Assembly (NCBI GenBank): GCA_018340805.1 | Contig: JACMZG010001908.1 | Span: 38,815,689 to 38,879,688, forward strand | Length of the DNA: 64,000 bases | Source: Microvelia longipes | Taxonomy: Eukaryota; Arthropoda; Insecta; Hemiptera; Veliidae | Direction of reading: 5' to 3' | Made by a program: the position numbers and the translations under genes | The notes under the pieces: generated by a model | Seen by the model: only the letters and a program-made list of their open reading frames with translations | Told to the model about the DNA's origin: nothing | The model's database searches: none | Shown: positions 11,708 through 25,184 of the stretch, one piece after another | Layout of the letters: every line of letters starts with the position of its first letter | Numbering within the stretch: position 1 is the stretch's first letter

Positions 11708-13152
11708 GGATACCAAAAAGTAAAAAGGTGATAAGTAAAAAAATGCAACTTTTCAGAAACCGAAAAGCAAACTTTGACTGAAGCTCTAAAAACGATAAAT
11801 CCAGTTACAGTTTTTATTTAACATTATCATATTATTAAATGTTCTATATAAAAGAGAAGTAGTTTGGTTTTCAATTAATAAATAGTTCTCGAATATTGGG
11901 GAAAATTTAGGAAAACCCGTGATTTTTTATCGTTTCAAAGAGGTTAGCTATCCCTTTTGACTTTTTCACTTGTCATTTTTAAGGTTGTTGAACTAAAAAT
12001 CAAACTATTTTTCTTGGTAAGTAAGCTTACTACATTATAGTAAATTATCTATGTAGATAGGTTTCATATTTCTAATTAAAATGTGAATAAACATGAAAGT
12101 TAAAATTTACTATTTTACACAGAAAACGAAAATTCCTGAGTTAGCACGGTTGTAGTTGAATACTAAAATCAATGTGTTTATAAGGAATTTTTAATTTAAG
12201 CTTAATATTCGCTGTTTTGTGAATTTAAATTAAAAATTCTAGCTCAAAATATTTAAAAAACATTGCTTTGCGACTTTTTGGTAATGTAGTCAGACTGAAA
12301 AGTATAAAGGAAATAAGTCATACCACGGATACCAAAAATAAAAGGTAATACGTCGTAAAATGCAACTTTTCAGGAATCTCCAAAATCGTTAAACCAATCA
12401 CTGTTTTTATTTTAACATATTATTTATAATATGTTTCTATATAATTTGAAATAATTTGGTATTAATTTATAAATAGTTCTTGAAATATTAGCAAACATTT
12501 GAGAAAACCTACTGACTTATGTCTTTTTCATCGGTTTCAAAAAGAGAGTTATCCCCTTTTGACTGCCATTTTATTTTTTACAATTATCATTTTTAATCTT
12601 GCTGAACTAGAATTAAAACTATTTTGCTTGTTTGAGGTAAGCTTACTATTATAGTAAATATTTATGTAGATAAGTTTCATATTTCGAATTAAAATGTGGA
12701 TAAACATAAAAGTTTTAGAGCTTCATTCAAAGTTTGTTTTTGTTCCTGAAAAGTTGAATTTTTGACTTATACCTTTTTACTATTGGTGATTTTGTTCAAA
12801 GTTATTAGATAAAGGTAACGAAACAAACAGACGATAGGTTGACTTATCCCCTTTACATTCAGTAACCAGCAGGCAAATATTTGCAAAAGGTATAACTCGA
12901 CTTATGTTTTATATTTATAATTTTTTCAACTTATGAAGTCTAAATGGTTAACTTAACTTATTACGTTATACTAAATGCTTATGTCAAAATAAAAAATATC
13001 TCCTTTGCATTGAGTTAATTAATTAAAAAACTAATTATCGTAGATATACATTTATTATACAAATCGAAAGAGCTTTTTTTGCTGATTCCAGTGATAATAA
13101 TAACTCAAAATCGACATTTTTCGACTTATCACCTTTTTACTTTTTAGTATCC
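11708..13152. mobile_element. Composite terminal-inverted-repeat element, 1.45 kb, with internal duplication
   Basis: The left end GGATACCAAAAAGTAAAAAG (11708 onward, continuing GTGATAAGT) is matched in inverted form at the right end, which finishes at 13152, with one mismatch over 29 bp. Related end copies lie inside at about 12329 (forward) and about 12765-12790 (reverse). Two diverged direct copies of an interior of about 400 bp (about 11690-12110 and 12310-12710) share TGCAACTTTTCAG, CCCTTTTGACT and GTAAGCTTACT. This fits one element nested in, or duplicated within, another. No transposase frame is present and no clear target duplication is seen. Confidence 0.6.
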
Positions 13153-13745
13153 AAATTGTATCTCTTAAACCAGACGATTTGATCTTTGATTAAAGCGTTG
13201 AATTTTCGAGTAAAAATAAAAATACGTTCGATTTCGTGTTTTGAACCCAGGACAATAAGTGTCATTGGACAATGTTGGTAGAGTTGAGCGCAAATGGGCA
13301 TAGTCTTTCATCCAATACGTTCCGCAAATATTCCCCCAACCATTGTCCAGAAGCTTATAACAATTTCGCAATAGAAAAATAAAATGACTCAGTTCATAAA
13401 TATAATGGATGCAATGTAAGAACATACTTATTAACACTGAAAACACTTTTAATACATAATTATTAACTAAAGTATATTAATGGCTTAATTAGTTTTCTGG
13501 ATACGTTTTAAAATTTTAATTTCGTATATTAATGATATGATTATACAAATGTGTTGCTTTAAGTAAAATTATTCGAACACTAGTATTAGCGATACTTATC
13601 CGTATCGCCATAGAAATGGCAAAACGTTTTAAAAAGGAGTTTTCATGAATATTAATCAAGGATATTGTAAGAAGCCATTATGACAGTTTTACCTTTAAAA
13701 TGGAGTTCAAAAAACTGCAAAAACGTTATTGTAGAGGTTTTGTAT

Positions 13746-14350
13746 TTTTACTTTTTCTTATTTATACCTTAGGATTATAGGAAAAGTATTGTGTTTGCAA
13801 AAAAATCCGAAACCAGGAAGTCACCTAATTTATCTGTTTCACGTGTTTCATTGACCTCCTAAGTAGTTTTTACAAAGTTGTCTGTCTGTATGTGTGTCTG
13901 TTATCTTCGTAGCTCCTAGTTTATTCATGCTAGAGAGTTGAAAATTTCTTCAAAAAAATGCAGTCTATCACTTTAGTTGTGCTATTTGAAATATTTTTTT
14001 ATGATACCCGCAATAATGAGTCTGGGAAAATTTCGAAAATCATAAAACGCGGAAAAATGATGCGATCGGATTAAGATTTGGCACGCATGTAGCTATGTAT
14101 AAGACTAACATATGTGCAAAGCTCCATCTCATTATCAGCATTAGATCAATTTTTATCAAATGACTTGTGTACGATTTTTAAAAAATTGTAAAAAATCGAA
14201 AAACAATTCAATTGGTACAAGTATATACCCTTATAATAAATAAGTATACTAAGTTTCGTTTCAATACAACAAGTATATCCATGACTTTTGTTGGGTCATA
14301 AAACTGAAGCATCATTGAGCGGAGTCAGTGCTGCTGACTCTTTTTGGAAC
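13746..14350 (+). repeat. Family A repeat, nearly complete but without tail
   Basis: Starts TTTATACCTTAGGATTATAGG. It then has the TGTCTGTCTGTATGTGTGTC stretch, the GCGGAAAAATGATGCGATCG and ATTTGGCACGCATGTAGC modules, and the CTCATTATCAGCATTAG module. A degraded 5S-like segment lies at about 14305-14340 (GAAGCATCATTGAGCGGAGTC). The AAGCGAGTCC tail units are missing after it. Confidence 0.75.
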
Positions 14351-14661
14351 TCCGTTATTATGTAGATGGTATCCGTCGATACCATCTAACATATCTTTGT
14401 TATTTTACTCTAAATTCTTTAACTCCAAAAAAAATAAAGGTGGGTATAAGAGTTGAAGTATGTTGGTTGTGAGCTTTATTAAATTAAAATTTTAAATTCA
14501 ATTCATAAAATACTTTATTGCCAATATACACTAAAATATATAAGTATAACAGTATACTTAATTATAAGAATAATATATTAGTATACTGAAAAGTATACTT
14601 ATATAAGAGGAAACATCATTGACTTACTATCATTATATATGATATATTTATCAATACTATG

Positions 14662-14723
<62 letters not shown>

Positions 14724-16780
14724 TATATATAAATATATTTTTTGTTATATATTTATTTATTATTTCAAGTATCACAGAATTAATACTAAAATTTCCTACA
14801 GTAAAGCTTTTTTGCACTGTACATTTGTACATAAAAAATGTCTATTACTCATTCTGCACAGCTTAATCATTAACACTTGGCACTATAGGAACGAACGCCT
14901 GCTGTAACTCTGGGCTGCTCACTTAAAAAGTGTGAGATTTCATAAATAACAGTGCCATTATGTTTATTATTATTCATAATAAACTGCCTTATGCTAAAAC
15001 GGTGATTTACACATTGTTCGAGGAACAAAGTTCTTATAATTTTAAATTTGTACGAATTTAACGTACAAATAAATTCTCGCGTTCTTATTCACTAATTCGT
15101 AAAACACCCTCGCCTTTTATGAGACTATAAACGTAATTTTCTATAGAAAATTCGCTAAAAATTGCTGATCCGATATCTTGGAATATATTGGATAAAGCTC
15201 TATAAACACCCCTTGACATAAGTAATAGCTTAAACAATGCTTATGTAAACATTATTGTAGCAACGTTATTTACTGCAACATTGCTCTGTTAGTTCTATAT
15301 ATATCTACAATATATAACATCTCTTCCGGAAGCAAAAAGAAGAGTTTTCTATACCCAATAATTTTCCGGCATCTGGATCACATTTCACTGTAATTTGTCA
15401 TCCCATGACAATCCCTATCCAATTCCTTAAATCCAATACCCTATATTGACTTCCTCCCTTCTTTTGATAAAGTGCGTAATTTTTATTGTTATATCGAATA
15501 TTTTTAACCGTAAATTATTTTATAATTGAGTTTTAGTAAGATTTCCTATTTATTACTATTTACTGTTAACTTTTTACGGTCTGGAAGTTAGCTATAATGT
15601 AGTTAATGGTTTATACAATAAATAAATCCTGTTAATCGATTCCAGCTTAACAAAGTACAAATAAGTAAAAAAAAAAGGGAATATGACAAAGTAGAATTGG
15701 TGTTTTGAGTCTAAAATCAAGTTTTTGATTTACACGAAGGAAACGTCGCCCCGGTCCCTTCCGGACCATGGGCCTGGCTAGAATATGACCAAACGGATTT
15801 TTTTTATATTCAGCTTTTTAATTTAATGTGATTCCAAAATTCAAGTTTGATCTTTTTGTCTTTATTTAATTTATATCTTATCTCCATTCTATTGGTTGTA
15901 TTAGATATATAGAGGCTATATATCTATATAGATATATAGGTTAGATAGACACTAGAGGCTGAGGTCCTTGGACTAAAGCCTCAGGTATACCAACTCTCAG
16001 TTTTTATAGATATTTTATAGGAGAAGTGTGACCTGCTATGATAAATATTGCCTAAAACTAATAGCTTTTACATTAGGTAATTTTTGTTGGACGAAGGGCG
16101 TAGAGTTATATTTATTTATTAAGTATATAAGGAAGGGATAAAACGTTTAACTTTTATACTAGAGAAAAATACAAAGATAAAACATCCTTTCTTAATTTTA
16201 TATTCAGCAAAAGAAATATACACTTTTGTTTTAACTCACTGCTAACAAAAGAAAAAGACATTATTTACCAAAAAAGCTACATTAACAAATGTAAGTCTAT
16301 TTGATTGTACCAACTTATAATAAAATCCGTCCTTAGGAATCCAGTTTTCACTTGTTAAGATAGATTTTCAAACAAAATTGAATTCACCCCTCTCTCTTAT
16401 CTTTTGAGACACTTTGAAGAATCTTGGAAAATTGTGTAATTCATTCTCCATTTTGTTTTTTCCCAAAAGAAAATCCAATTTAAGTCGGTGTTGGAGATTT
16501 AAAAGGAATAAGTTTGAAACGAAGTTTTTTAAAATGTGTTTTTGTTTGAATCTGTAGTAAAATTGTTTTTGGACAAGTTTAATTTATTAGGTTCCGTTTG
16601 TTTCTTTTTTAGTTTTCTAAACTGAAGTTTATTAAAAGTTCTTATTCTCAAAACCACTTTCGAGTATTTTGCGCTTTCTCAAAGGAAAAAAATCATGTAT
16701 AAACATTAGTGAACATGGTTCTTGTATTTGTAAGAATAAAAGAAATTTTGGTAGTTTATCCTAGGCAACTATTAGGTCTG
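14351..16780. other. AT-rich stretch with (TA)n microsatellite
   Basis: A (TA)n tract lies at 14667-14731 and creates open frames on both strands that are only Tyr/Ile runs. A palindromic TATATCTATATAGATATATA is near 15919-15938. A small GC-richer hairpin GGTCCCTTCCGGACC is near 15752-15766. No gene is supported. Confidence 0.55.
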
Positions 16781-16789
16781 TAATAGTTG

Positions 16790-17345
16790 GCTACGATAGG
16801 TGTCCTGAACGGATTCAAAATGAGACTTAAAAGGTGACCACTTAGATCTATGAGTATTTTAAGTTTAAAGTTTAGTCAAGATCTATCGATTTGATTCCGT
16901 GGTTTATGCACTCACATTTTATTTTCTTACATTATAGTTATACATTTTAAACCACGCCCTCAATTTCAAATCATGCCAACCTTATTGGTTCTCAACACTA
17001 TTGTCCCATGCTGTCAACTGGTTTTAGCTGTGTGTCGTACTATAACCCCCAATTGTTATTTGTAAACTTATCTCGTTGAATCATAAAATATGTTCATTCT
17101 GACCTAAGAGTAGTCTAGTGAAGTTCAGTTTAATCAAGATCCATCAATTAGATTCTAAGCTGTAAGCATTTAAAATTTATTTTTACACTAATCCCTAATG
17201 TAATTAGTGAACGAATTTCGATATGACATAAAATGTGTTCATTATGACATATGAGTCGTCTAAATGTAGAGTTTGGTCAAGATCCATCCTTCGATTAGAT
17301 TCAGATCTGTAAGCACTTAAAATTTTGTGTTGCTCTAAACCCATG
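16790..17345. repeat. Diverged tandem-like repeat block
   Basis: Three diverged units (around 16850, 17100 and 17230) share TTTAGTCAAGATCTATCGAT, or close variants, then GATTC...GTAAGCA(T/C)T(T)AAAATTT. The last two also share the lead-in CATAAAATATGTTCATT. Spacing is irregular (about 250 and 130 bp). The units look like fragments of one dispersed family. Confidence 0.5.
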
Positions 17346-17929
17346 TGTGATAAGTGTGTTATTCGTCTCTTGTATATTTTCCCTTAAATAATATTAAAAC
17401 CTGGCTGTTTGCCACAAAATTTGTTTCAAATTCTTTTAATTAGTTACGGCAGATCAGAAGGAGACAAACTGCGATGTGGTCAGATATTTAATAAAAAATG
17501 CTTGAACCATCTAACTAGCTGGAAGGTTTTTGAACCGATACCTCTGCTGATTATGTTTATTCGAATGTGAAGCAGTATCTTTATTAGTAATGTAAAATAA
17601 AAGAAAATATTGTGATATGAAAGAACTTAACTTTTGTCGCAATAATATAAGAATCGTTACAGGTTTTTGATATTAATACTACAAATATTTATCAACATCA
17701 ATTAACAAAAACTTGTTTATACAACACTTGTTCTTTTCCCTCTCTTGCCGCAGGACCTGGTCCTATAATGAGGTATCTTTTGTATTTTGTTTGGTGGTAT
17801 AGTTTTATTTTTATTGTTTATGCAAACTTTTAATTTTGTAAATTCTAATTTTATAATTTGTTATCAATAAAGAGAATTAAAAAGAATATTCTCTATACAC
17901 TACGGATATTGAATAAAGGAGAAATTTTC

Positions 17930-18080
17930 TGACCTCATGTACGTTGTATGAGAGAGAGAAATAGGAGCAAACTTACCTTCCTATGGTAGGTGTTCCATAG
18001 AAACATGGGCAAAGACAAAGATAAGTCGAATTTCCTACACAACATTTTTCTGTCGAAATCTACAGTTGTCATTTCGATCT
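17930..18080 (-). other. Composition island with a possible minus-strand splice donor
   Basis: The stretch is less AT-rich than its surroundings. Read on the minus strand it gives an open tract ending ACCATAGGAAG followed by GTAAGTTTG, a good donor match. An AG precedes GAAATTCGACTTATC about 58 bp upstream, and two of three frames are open across the gap. I do not recognise the peptide, and the stretch could equally be a repeat fragment. No partner exon is identified. Confidence 0.2.
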
Positions 18081-18418
18081 ATGTGGTGATTTAGTTACTT
18101 GTGGTGCTTGTTAAGTCATTATAACAAATCAGTTACGAAAAAAATATATTACTTTTTGCTTATAAAAGTAAATTAGCAAAACAACAGAAAACCATTGGGA
18201 GGTAAATTTGTCTTTCAATTTAGGACCGGCAGAGTTAATGTAATGATTATAAGCCTGCACAGTTCGTACCAAGTACGTACAGGTTGTTTTTTACTTGTGT
18301 TTTGTGATTGATTTTTCTCTATTTTAGGGATATTTAAAGAAATTATCACTGTAATTATTTTCATGGAGACAAATACTCTATGCTATTTAAAATGCGTGTA
18401 GTTTTAGCGAATTTTCGA

Positions 18419-18505
18419 AAAAAAAGAGCTAATGAGATTGGGTCATGGAGGGAGGGGGGGAGTGGGAGGGAGCAATTTTTTGGAAAAAGGGGCCTCCTTG
18501 ATCAA

Positions 18506-18549
<44 letters not shown>

Positions 18550-18856
18550 TATATAATATATATATATATAATGTATGTATGTATGTACGAGACTTGTGTC
18601 GTTAACGTTTCTATGGGACACAATAACTTTCGAACGCTTGCTTGGCTCGAAGTGAAACTTGATACAAAAATTGAGCTTGTTTATGTCTCGAACCCTATTG
18701 TTTATGAAATATGTGTGACACAAATCTTCATATAGTGTTAAGATGGGTTTTTATACATATAATAATATGTATGTTTCACAAAAAATACGAAGTTCATTTT
18801 ACTATCAGTATTAGTTCTGGTGTTATTGATTGACATATATATATATATATATATAT

Positions 18857-18898
<42 letters not shown>

Positions 18899-19090
18899 GT
18901 CAAACAAAACATTTTTCTTTGATTGACATAATGTAAACAAATCGCGTTGTTTGACCAATACAGTTGAAATTCGCTTATATCGTGGCAGTATGCCACTTAT
19001 ATAAACCAGTAATATGACGGACTGATAAAGTACAAAAGCCCCGAGGCCGCGGGGCGACAAAGAAGCCAAAGGCCTCTTGTATTGTTCTTT
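18419..19090 (+). repeat. Family B repeat, nearly complete
   Basis: It has the same order as the copy at 3440: GAGATTGGGTCATGGAGGGA, (TA)n at 18508-18571, TTTCTATGGGACACAATA, a second (TA)n at 18835-18893, CGTGGCAGTATGCCAC (18980-18995) and CCAGTAATATGAC. It ends with a GC-rich region and hairpin AGCCAAAGGCCTCTTG. The minus-strand open frames at 18429-18723 and 18794-19069 are microsatellite artefacts. Confidence 0.8.
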
Positions 19091-19586
19091 AGGTCACTTT
19101 GTAATACGGTAAATCGATTTTGTGTGTCATTCCCTTTTTAGTCAAGATCCTTGACTATAATATAGATAGCTAGCTATACACTCTTATATTTGGTTCCAGA
19201 GTCGACTGCTTGGTTATTAGAACAGTATGTAGATCATGTAATCATGTAAATCATGATCTACACCTCCTCAAATATATTATAAAAAATCACAAAAGTTTAC
19301 TCGAATTCTTTTTCTGTTTATTGGACATAGTCTATTCAAAAAGTATATAATGTGTGTTTTATGCGTGATTTGCATGATTTTTAAGGAAGTCAAGGGAATC
19401 CTTGAAGCCAGTTTTTTATTCTTTATTCTGTGATTTTTATTATTTTCTCAACAAATTTGATTGTTATATAGGATTAATTGTAATGAATTGATGCGGAGAT
19501 CAGTGTAGAAAAAGAGTAACATTATCTAGAAAGAGCAGCTAAATTAATGACAGTATAACAAGAAGATCAGCTTTATCTAGATAGGG

Positions 19587-19769
19587 ATGAACAGTCCATC
19601 TCCAGCTATTGAAATCACAGTAGAACATATCGAAGATAAGAGATTAACTATAATCCTGGAAGCAATGAGAAACAAATTGTCTGCAAGTGATTCTTTTTCT
19701 AAATTACAACAAAGATACGAATTGTCTACCTTTATATCAAATACAAGGTTAGAACGCTTTATATTTTAA
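19587..19769 (+). CDS. Unrecognised 60-codon ORF, weak gene candidate
   Basis: This frame encodes a 60-residue peptide beginning MNSPSPAIEITVEHIEDKR and then a charged, mostly helical-looking stretch (EAMRNKLSASDSFSKLQQRY). Its composition is more protein-like than the AT-driven frames around it. An in-frame TAG lies 9 bp before the ATG, a G sits at -3, and an AATAAA follows the stop at about 19788. It could be a very small gene, a 5' coding exon (AAG/GTTAGA near 19748 is only a weak donor), or a pseudogene fragment. I recognise no domain and assign no function. Confidence 0.2.
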   Translation: MNSPSPAIEITVEHIEDKRLTIILEAMRNKLSASDSFSKLQQRYELSTFISNTRLERFIF

Positions 19770-22700
19770 TTATTTTATAATTTTAAATAAATTAATGAAT
19801 AATTCTGGAATTAGTTTTTTATGGAATTCCAGTAACTAAGAAGCATTACTTAAGGCAAACTATTGCTTTTCTTTATTAGTGTGCATTTAAATACTATTGA
19901 AATATAGGAGCATGTTTTTCCCGTATTTATAAAAAAAAAAAAAAATAAGAAATCCTTTCTTTTTCTGCAATTGACAAAGGGAGATCCTTTGTTTAAATTA
20001 TTACCTACCGGCGTCTTTTATTTTTATCTATAAAGATCCTCCCCCCTTTTTTTTATAAAATGTTAAAAATTGAAACAAAGCTTGTATTTTTATCAGTTTA
20101 TTAAACAAAGTTTAAAAATTGTATTATGGTTGGCAGCTGCTTAAAATATCTTAACCAAAAGGGTAATAATGTATTAAATGAGTTTATTATCTATAAAATT
20201 TTAAGTATTTTGAATTTGGTCTTGTTTAGTTATTCTGACATTTGTTCGTGTTGGAATGGGATTCCGATCACATTTTGGACACCTGTCGGTCGTCGACCGA
20301 TAACCAACCAGTTTGGGGACACCTAATTTGGTTTATATTCTTAAAAAAACTAATTTACTTTATTTATTTGAGAATGTTTTATTCTCTGGGAATTACTCTT
20401 CAATTTAATCATAGGGGTCTATTATGAATAGAGAATAAAATTTTAAGTCAAGTTTTTTTTCTGGCAAAAAGTATGAATGTGCTTCTGTACATTCTTATAA
20501 TTTTTATTAAACATTTAATAATTGTATTTTGTAAAAATGCCACTGTTACAATTACAGCTAAATTAAGCAGTGTATTCTTGTTCAGTGAGTCCCTCATTTA
20601 GAAAAAAAGCCACTCCTTCCTGATCATAATCGCATAAGCTGTTTTCTTTAGAAAATCGCAAAAAATATAACGAATCATATTTGAGTACTTTTTAGAAAAA
20701 TATAATTACTGTTAAGATTTGGCGATGCATAAGATGCAAATTATCACTAGTTGGAGAAAAATAAAGAGAGCTGCCTATAATATTCTAGTTGCCCCTAGGT
20801 GGAGATAGCTGATTCTTCAGGAGAGTCGTTAGAGCATGTTAAGATTACCTTATTTTGGATGGGTATCTCAATGTAACTTATTTGGGCCCTTCAGTGTATT
20901 TCTTAGTTGGTGGGCTCAGTGGTATTTAGAGTTAACAAAATATTGATAGCAGCTACTAATCGTTAGTAATCTGCATAAAATGACTGCTGGAGTTGCTTTG
21001 AATTTACTTAAATAGAACCTTTTGTGGTCTTGGAAAATGTCTGTACAAAGATAGTTCTATTTTATCTTGTCGTAATATTATAGTTTTAATTGAATACAAT
21101 TTAATTTTAAGATAAGCAAACTTAGACTCCCGCCGTTAACAGGATTCTAAATGCCAGGATTCTTTCGGTAGAGATTGCCTTTGTAAAAGCGTAAAATATT
21201 TTTTTGGTTTCGAACTGGTGTAATACACTCAAATTTTGTATCGAAGTATTATAAATCAAATATTCCCAAAGGAAATTCACTAAAAGAGGTGCATGGGTAA
21301 TTCAACACTACTATATTTGGTGCATCCACGATGCTTATAACTTTTCAGGAATTACGAAAGTGTGACATTTTGAACTTAAAAGTTTATACCTTCTATATGA
21401 AGGGAACTTCTAGTATGAACACTGTTGCAATATTTAGGGGCTTAAATAAAAAGGTGTTTTTGTATAAGAACTTATTTTTGTTTTTTTAATTTAGCTGGTA
21501 CCTTGCCTGATGCAATAACATTTTTTAAATTATTTGATCCAAAAAGTGGAACTTTAACATCATGCGTATTTGGATACTTGATCCAAAATTATTGACAGCT
21601 GGTGTTATTCTATAACGAGATATCATTAATACAAACTAACAATTTAAATATTAACTCCAGTCTTACCAATTCAACATATTATCATGATGATGACGTCACA
21701 CCTTCAAAAACCTAGTTATTTTCAAAACGACTAGGTTTCTCTCATTTAAATTCTTCATCCTTTTCATTACGATTTGATAATTTTAGTCTCGAAACAAAAC
21801 TGGGAATTATCATTACGAACCTGCTTATTATCCAAGAAAAGTCAAAACAAGAATCGTCTTGTTAACAAAAATATCGAAGTATAATTTAAAGTTAATTTGA
21901 TACGAAGTCAACAATTATCACTTTTACGGATAAAAAAGTAAACCAGATACTAAATTTATTCGTTTTATCTTAAGAGCTTTAAATGCGAAAGAATAGAACC
22001 TTAATTTTTTAAAGCTCTAATTTCAGGGCAATACAATAGGAACATTAGGAAACCACTAAAAATGTTTAGGCTTTTCTTTATAGTAAATAGTACTTCCTTA
22101 TAATTTATTGGTTGACATGTATAATTTCAAAATCCAAGAATCTAAAATTTTGTTTTTAGGAAAAGAACTTCTGGTTTTTATTCCATAAATTGGTCTCTTT
22201 CACATGTTGATGTTAATTTAAATGCATTATTATTTCATTTCCTGATCATTTGTAATTTAGATTATAATGCATATTGATAATTAATGAGGTTCGATTTCTA
22301 AAATGTAGAAAACTGGTCACTTTGAGCTGTTTATGTTGTAATAATTGGTGCCTTTAAGCCACCAAAAAAACTATACTGATTAATGGTCTAAATTTGAAAA
22401 GCTTACATCATTTGCACTTGTAGAAACAACCTATTTAACAAAATTAACGTTCTTTTTAAAACAATTAAAAGCAAATTTAAGCAAATTTTCTTCGAAACGT
22501 TTGGTTTCCTGCTCAATAATCCATTTCTTACTTGTGCTTTCGATTTAGGCAATTGTTGTTCAATAAATCAAAAAATCATAATTGTTGATGATCAATGTTG
22601 CAAATTTTTCTTCCCCGTTTTTCAAAAGATGTTAATTCCAAAGGCTATGTACAAAATGATGTACACATATTTAAATTGTACTTTAAATTTTTTTAAAGTG

Positions 22701-23877
22701 AAAATTCAAGTTTTTCATAACATAGAATATGTTTATGAAGTGCATTGTATGGATAATATACAATTCCTGTAATACTTATTCTTTGTGATCAGAATATAAA
22801 TTTCTGGTCGCTAAAAAATTCAAATGCCTCTCGGTAGTCTTCAAATAAAAAAAAATATAAATCAGATTTTATCGCTTCTATAGTTTTTAACACCCATTTC
22901 CATTTTAATATGCAACATGAACTTATATTAGTAAAACTAACTAATATTACTAACTTACTAACTAAAGTATACAAAAGTTGATCCTTTAGTAAAAATAATC
23001 TTTGAAGTTTCTCTAAAATTGGACATTATACACCAATTGAATGACTCGGACTGTTATAGTTTTATATCATAGGGTATCGGTTTGGATTCTTCTAATGTTT
23101 ACATATCATTATTTCAAAATTAATTAAGAACATTCCGTTTTAACTTTAAATCTAATCTTAATTTATAAATCTAATCTCTGTCAATAAAACTACAGATTAA
23201 GAGTACTTAACAGTTCTCCCTATACTCCAGATTTAATTGACACACGGTCGGCCCTGCAAGAGCGTTAGATACGGAGTAAAAACTATTTAATCGTTAACCT
23301 AAAAACCCGACTCTTTTTACCAACATTGTTCTTTGCATATTCAGCTTAGCACATGTTGTTCACTTATAAAAAGCTAATTTTATGTTGATCTTGAAAATAT
23401 TTTTGCGCATTTCCTTTTAAAAACGGCTGGAAAAATTGACTGCGTCACTAACTAAACTGCATAGAATGATCTGAAAACATGAACAAGGAATATACTGTTC
23501 AGCAAGGGAGCAAGTATTTCAATGAAAATTCGCTTGGTAAATAATTAATCTTGGGGCAAAATTTTGTTGTTGTTATATAAAGTTAAATATAAAATTAAAG
23601 AAACGAGTTTATAATTGTTAATAATCGAAAAAAGTATATATTAAAGTCAAAGTTAAGTCATTAATTTGTTACGATTTGATTAGATTTAATGGCACTAGTT
23701 GGTTTGTAGAAAGTAATACCTTTCTAGATATACTTCGGGCAGCTTGTCTCGCTATTTATTTCTTTATCTATATTCTATATCAAAATTGCTGGTTAATTTA
23801 GTATCTCAATGACACCCCAAATCTAAGAGTCGTTTGTCCTCCAACTTTTTATTACTATTTATTAAGTCGCTGAAAAA
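19770..23877. other. AT-rich stretch without supported features
   Basis: Contains an A-tract at about 19930-19945, a CGGTCGTCGACCG palindrome near 20287-20299 and a TGACGTCA site near 21690. The open frames at 20126-20427 and 22789-22974 are short, without domains or splice context. I see no repeat units of the families seen elsewhere. Confidence 0.55.
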
Positions 23878-24455
23878 TCAGGTATGGGGATGCTCGGAAC
23901 TTTTGTCACCTTATTCACTACGCTCGTCTTCACCACTTCGGACTCGTTTCGCATGTCCTTAGAATTTGAAAATCCCCTAGCGATCACACTGCCTATAATA
24001 CTTACGTAGCTTAATGCTTCCAAATATAATGCTGCTCAATTAGATGAATTTTGATTTTTTAAAACTGTTATTCGTGTCATTTAATAAAGAACGAACAAAT
24101 GCTGATAATCAGATGAAACTTGATAATGTCTTAGTTTTGTTTGGACTACGTGCGTGCCAAATTTCAGAATGATCCGAACATTTTACCGGGGAAAAACTAA
24201 TATCCTTAAAGCACATAATTAGACCCAAAGCTTTATTTCCGTACTAAGTTTCAACGCTATTTAGCATACAAATACTAGGAGCTACTTTGATCACAGTCAT
24301 ACACTCACACATTCATACAGACAGACAATAACTTTGTAAAAACCACTCAAGAGTGGAACACACTTGAGTGGTGGACTCTTGAAAACACAAAATTAATTTA
24401 AAATCCCGAATACTTTTCCCATATCTATGGTATTAATGAGAAAAAGTAAAAAAGA
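23878..24455 (-). repeat. Family A repeat, degraded
   Basis: On the minus strand it runs from CCATAGATATGGGAAAAGTA through the CAAAGTTATTGTCTGTCTG module, the ATTTGGCACGCACGTAG module and CATCTGATTATCAGCATTTG. It ends with tail units carrying CGAAGTGGTGAAGACGAGCG. The 5S-like segment is almost unrecognisable in this copy, so it is an old insertion. Confidence 0.65.
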
Positions 24456-25180
24456 AAATCTCTTGTCAATTAATTTTAGAAATTAATAAATAATGTGATG
24501 AATTATCAAGTTAAAATACTCAAATGTAATTTATTCTCTTCCGAAAAAATACATTGTCAACATTTAAAACAAATAAGAACGTTGACATAAAAATATTATG
24601 ACACATATTTCCAGATATTTCATGTTTTGAAAATTTATGTTAAAATATGTATTATTACCTTATCAGTCAACAGTGGGATCTAGGCGTGGGAGGGGGGAGG
24701 TGGGGAGAGTATCAAGATCATTTTAAACGTCATTGAAATAAATTTAGAGTGAGTTTTGGGATGAATTCAGTAATATAACTGATTAAATTACATCAGTGAT
24801 ATTTTCTTGTGAGCAGCTATAGAGTGGGGCAACAAAAGCTAAAAAATATAAAATTAATAAAAACTTATTACTTCGTTTAATATGATAAAATATGAATACT
24901 AATTCTTGACTTTTAATATTGTTTTTAAAAGGGTGCCAACATGAATATGAGTTTTCGTATTAAAATTTTATTTTTTTAAGGATTAATTATTCGGAAAGTT
25001 TATATGAAAGAACCCATTAAAATATTATGGACTGTAAATGTCTTTGTCGCGTCTAATTATTTCACATGAAACGTGTTTTAATTTTATGTCTAATAGGACA
25101 TATATGTTATGAAATTATAAAAATTTATGTATTTGTTTATTCTACTGAGTTTAGCAAAACATTATTAGTTGACATAATAT
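24456..25180. other. AT-rich spacer
   Basis: No gene or repeat unit recognised, apart from a G-rich patch at about 24687-24707. Confidence 0.5.
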
Positions 25181-25184
25181 TGTA

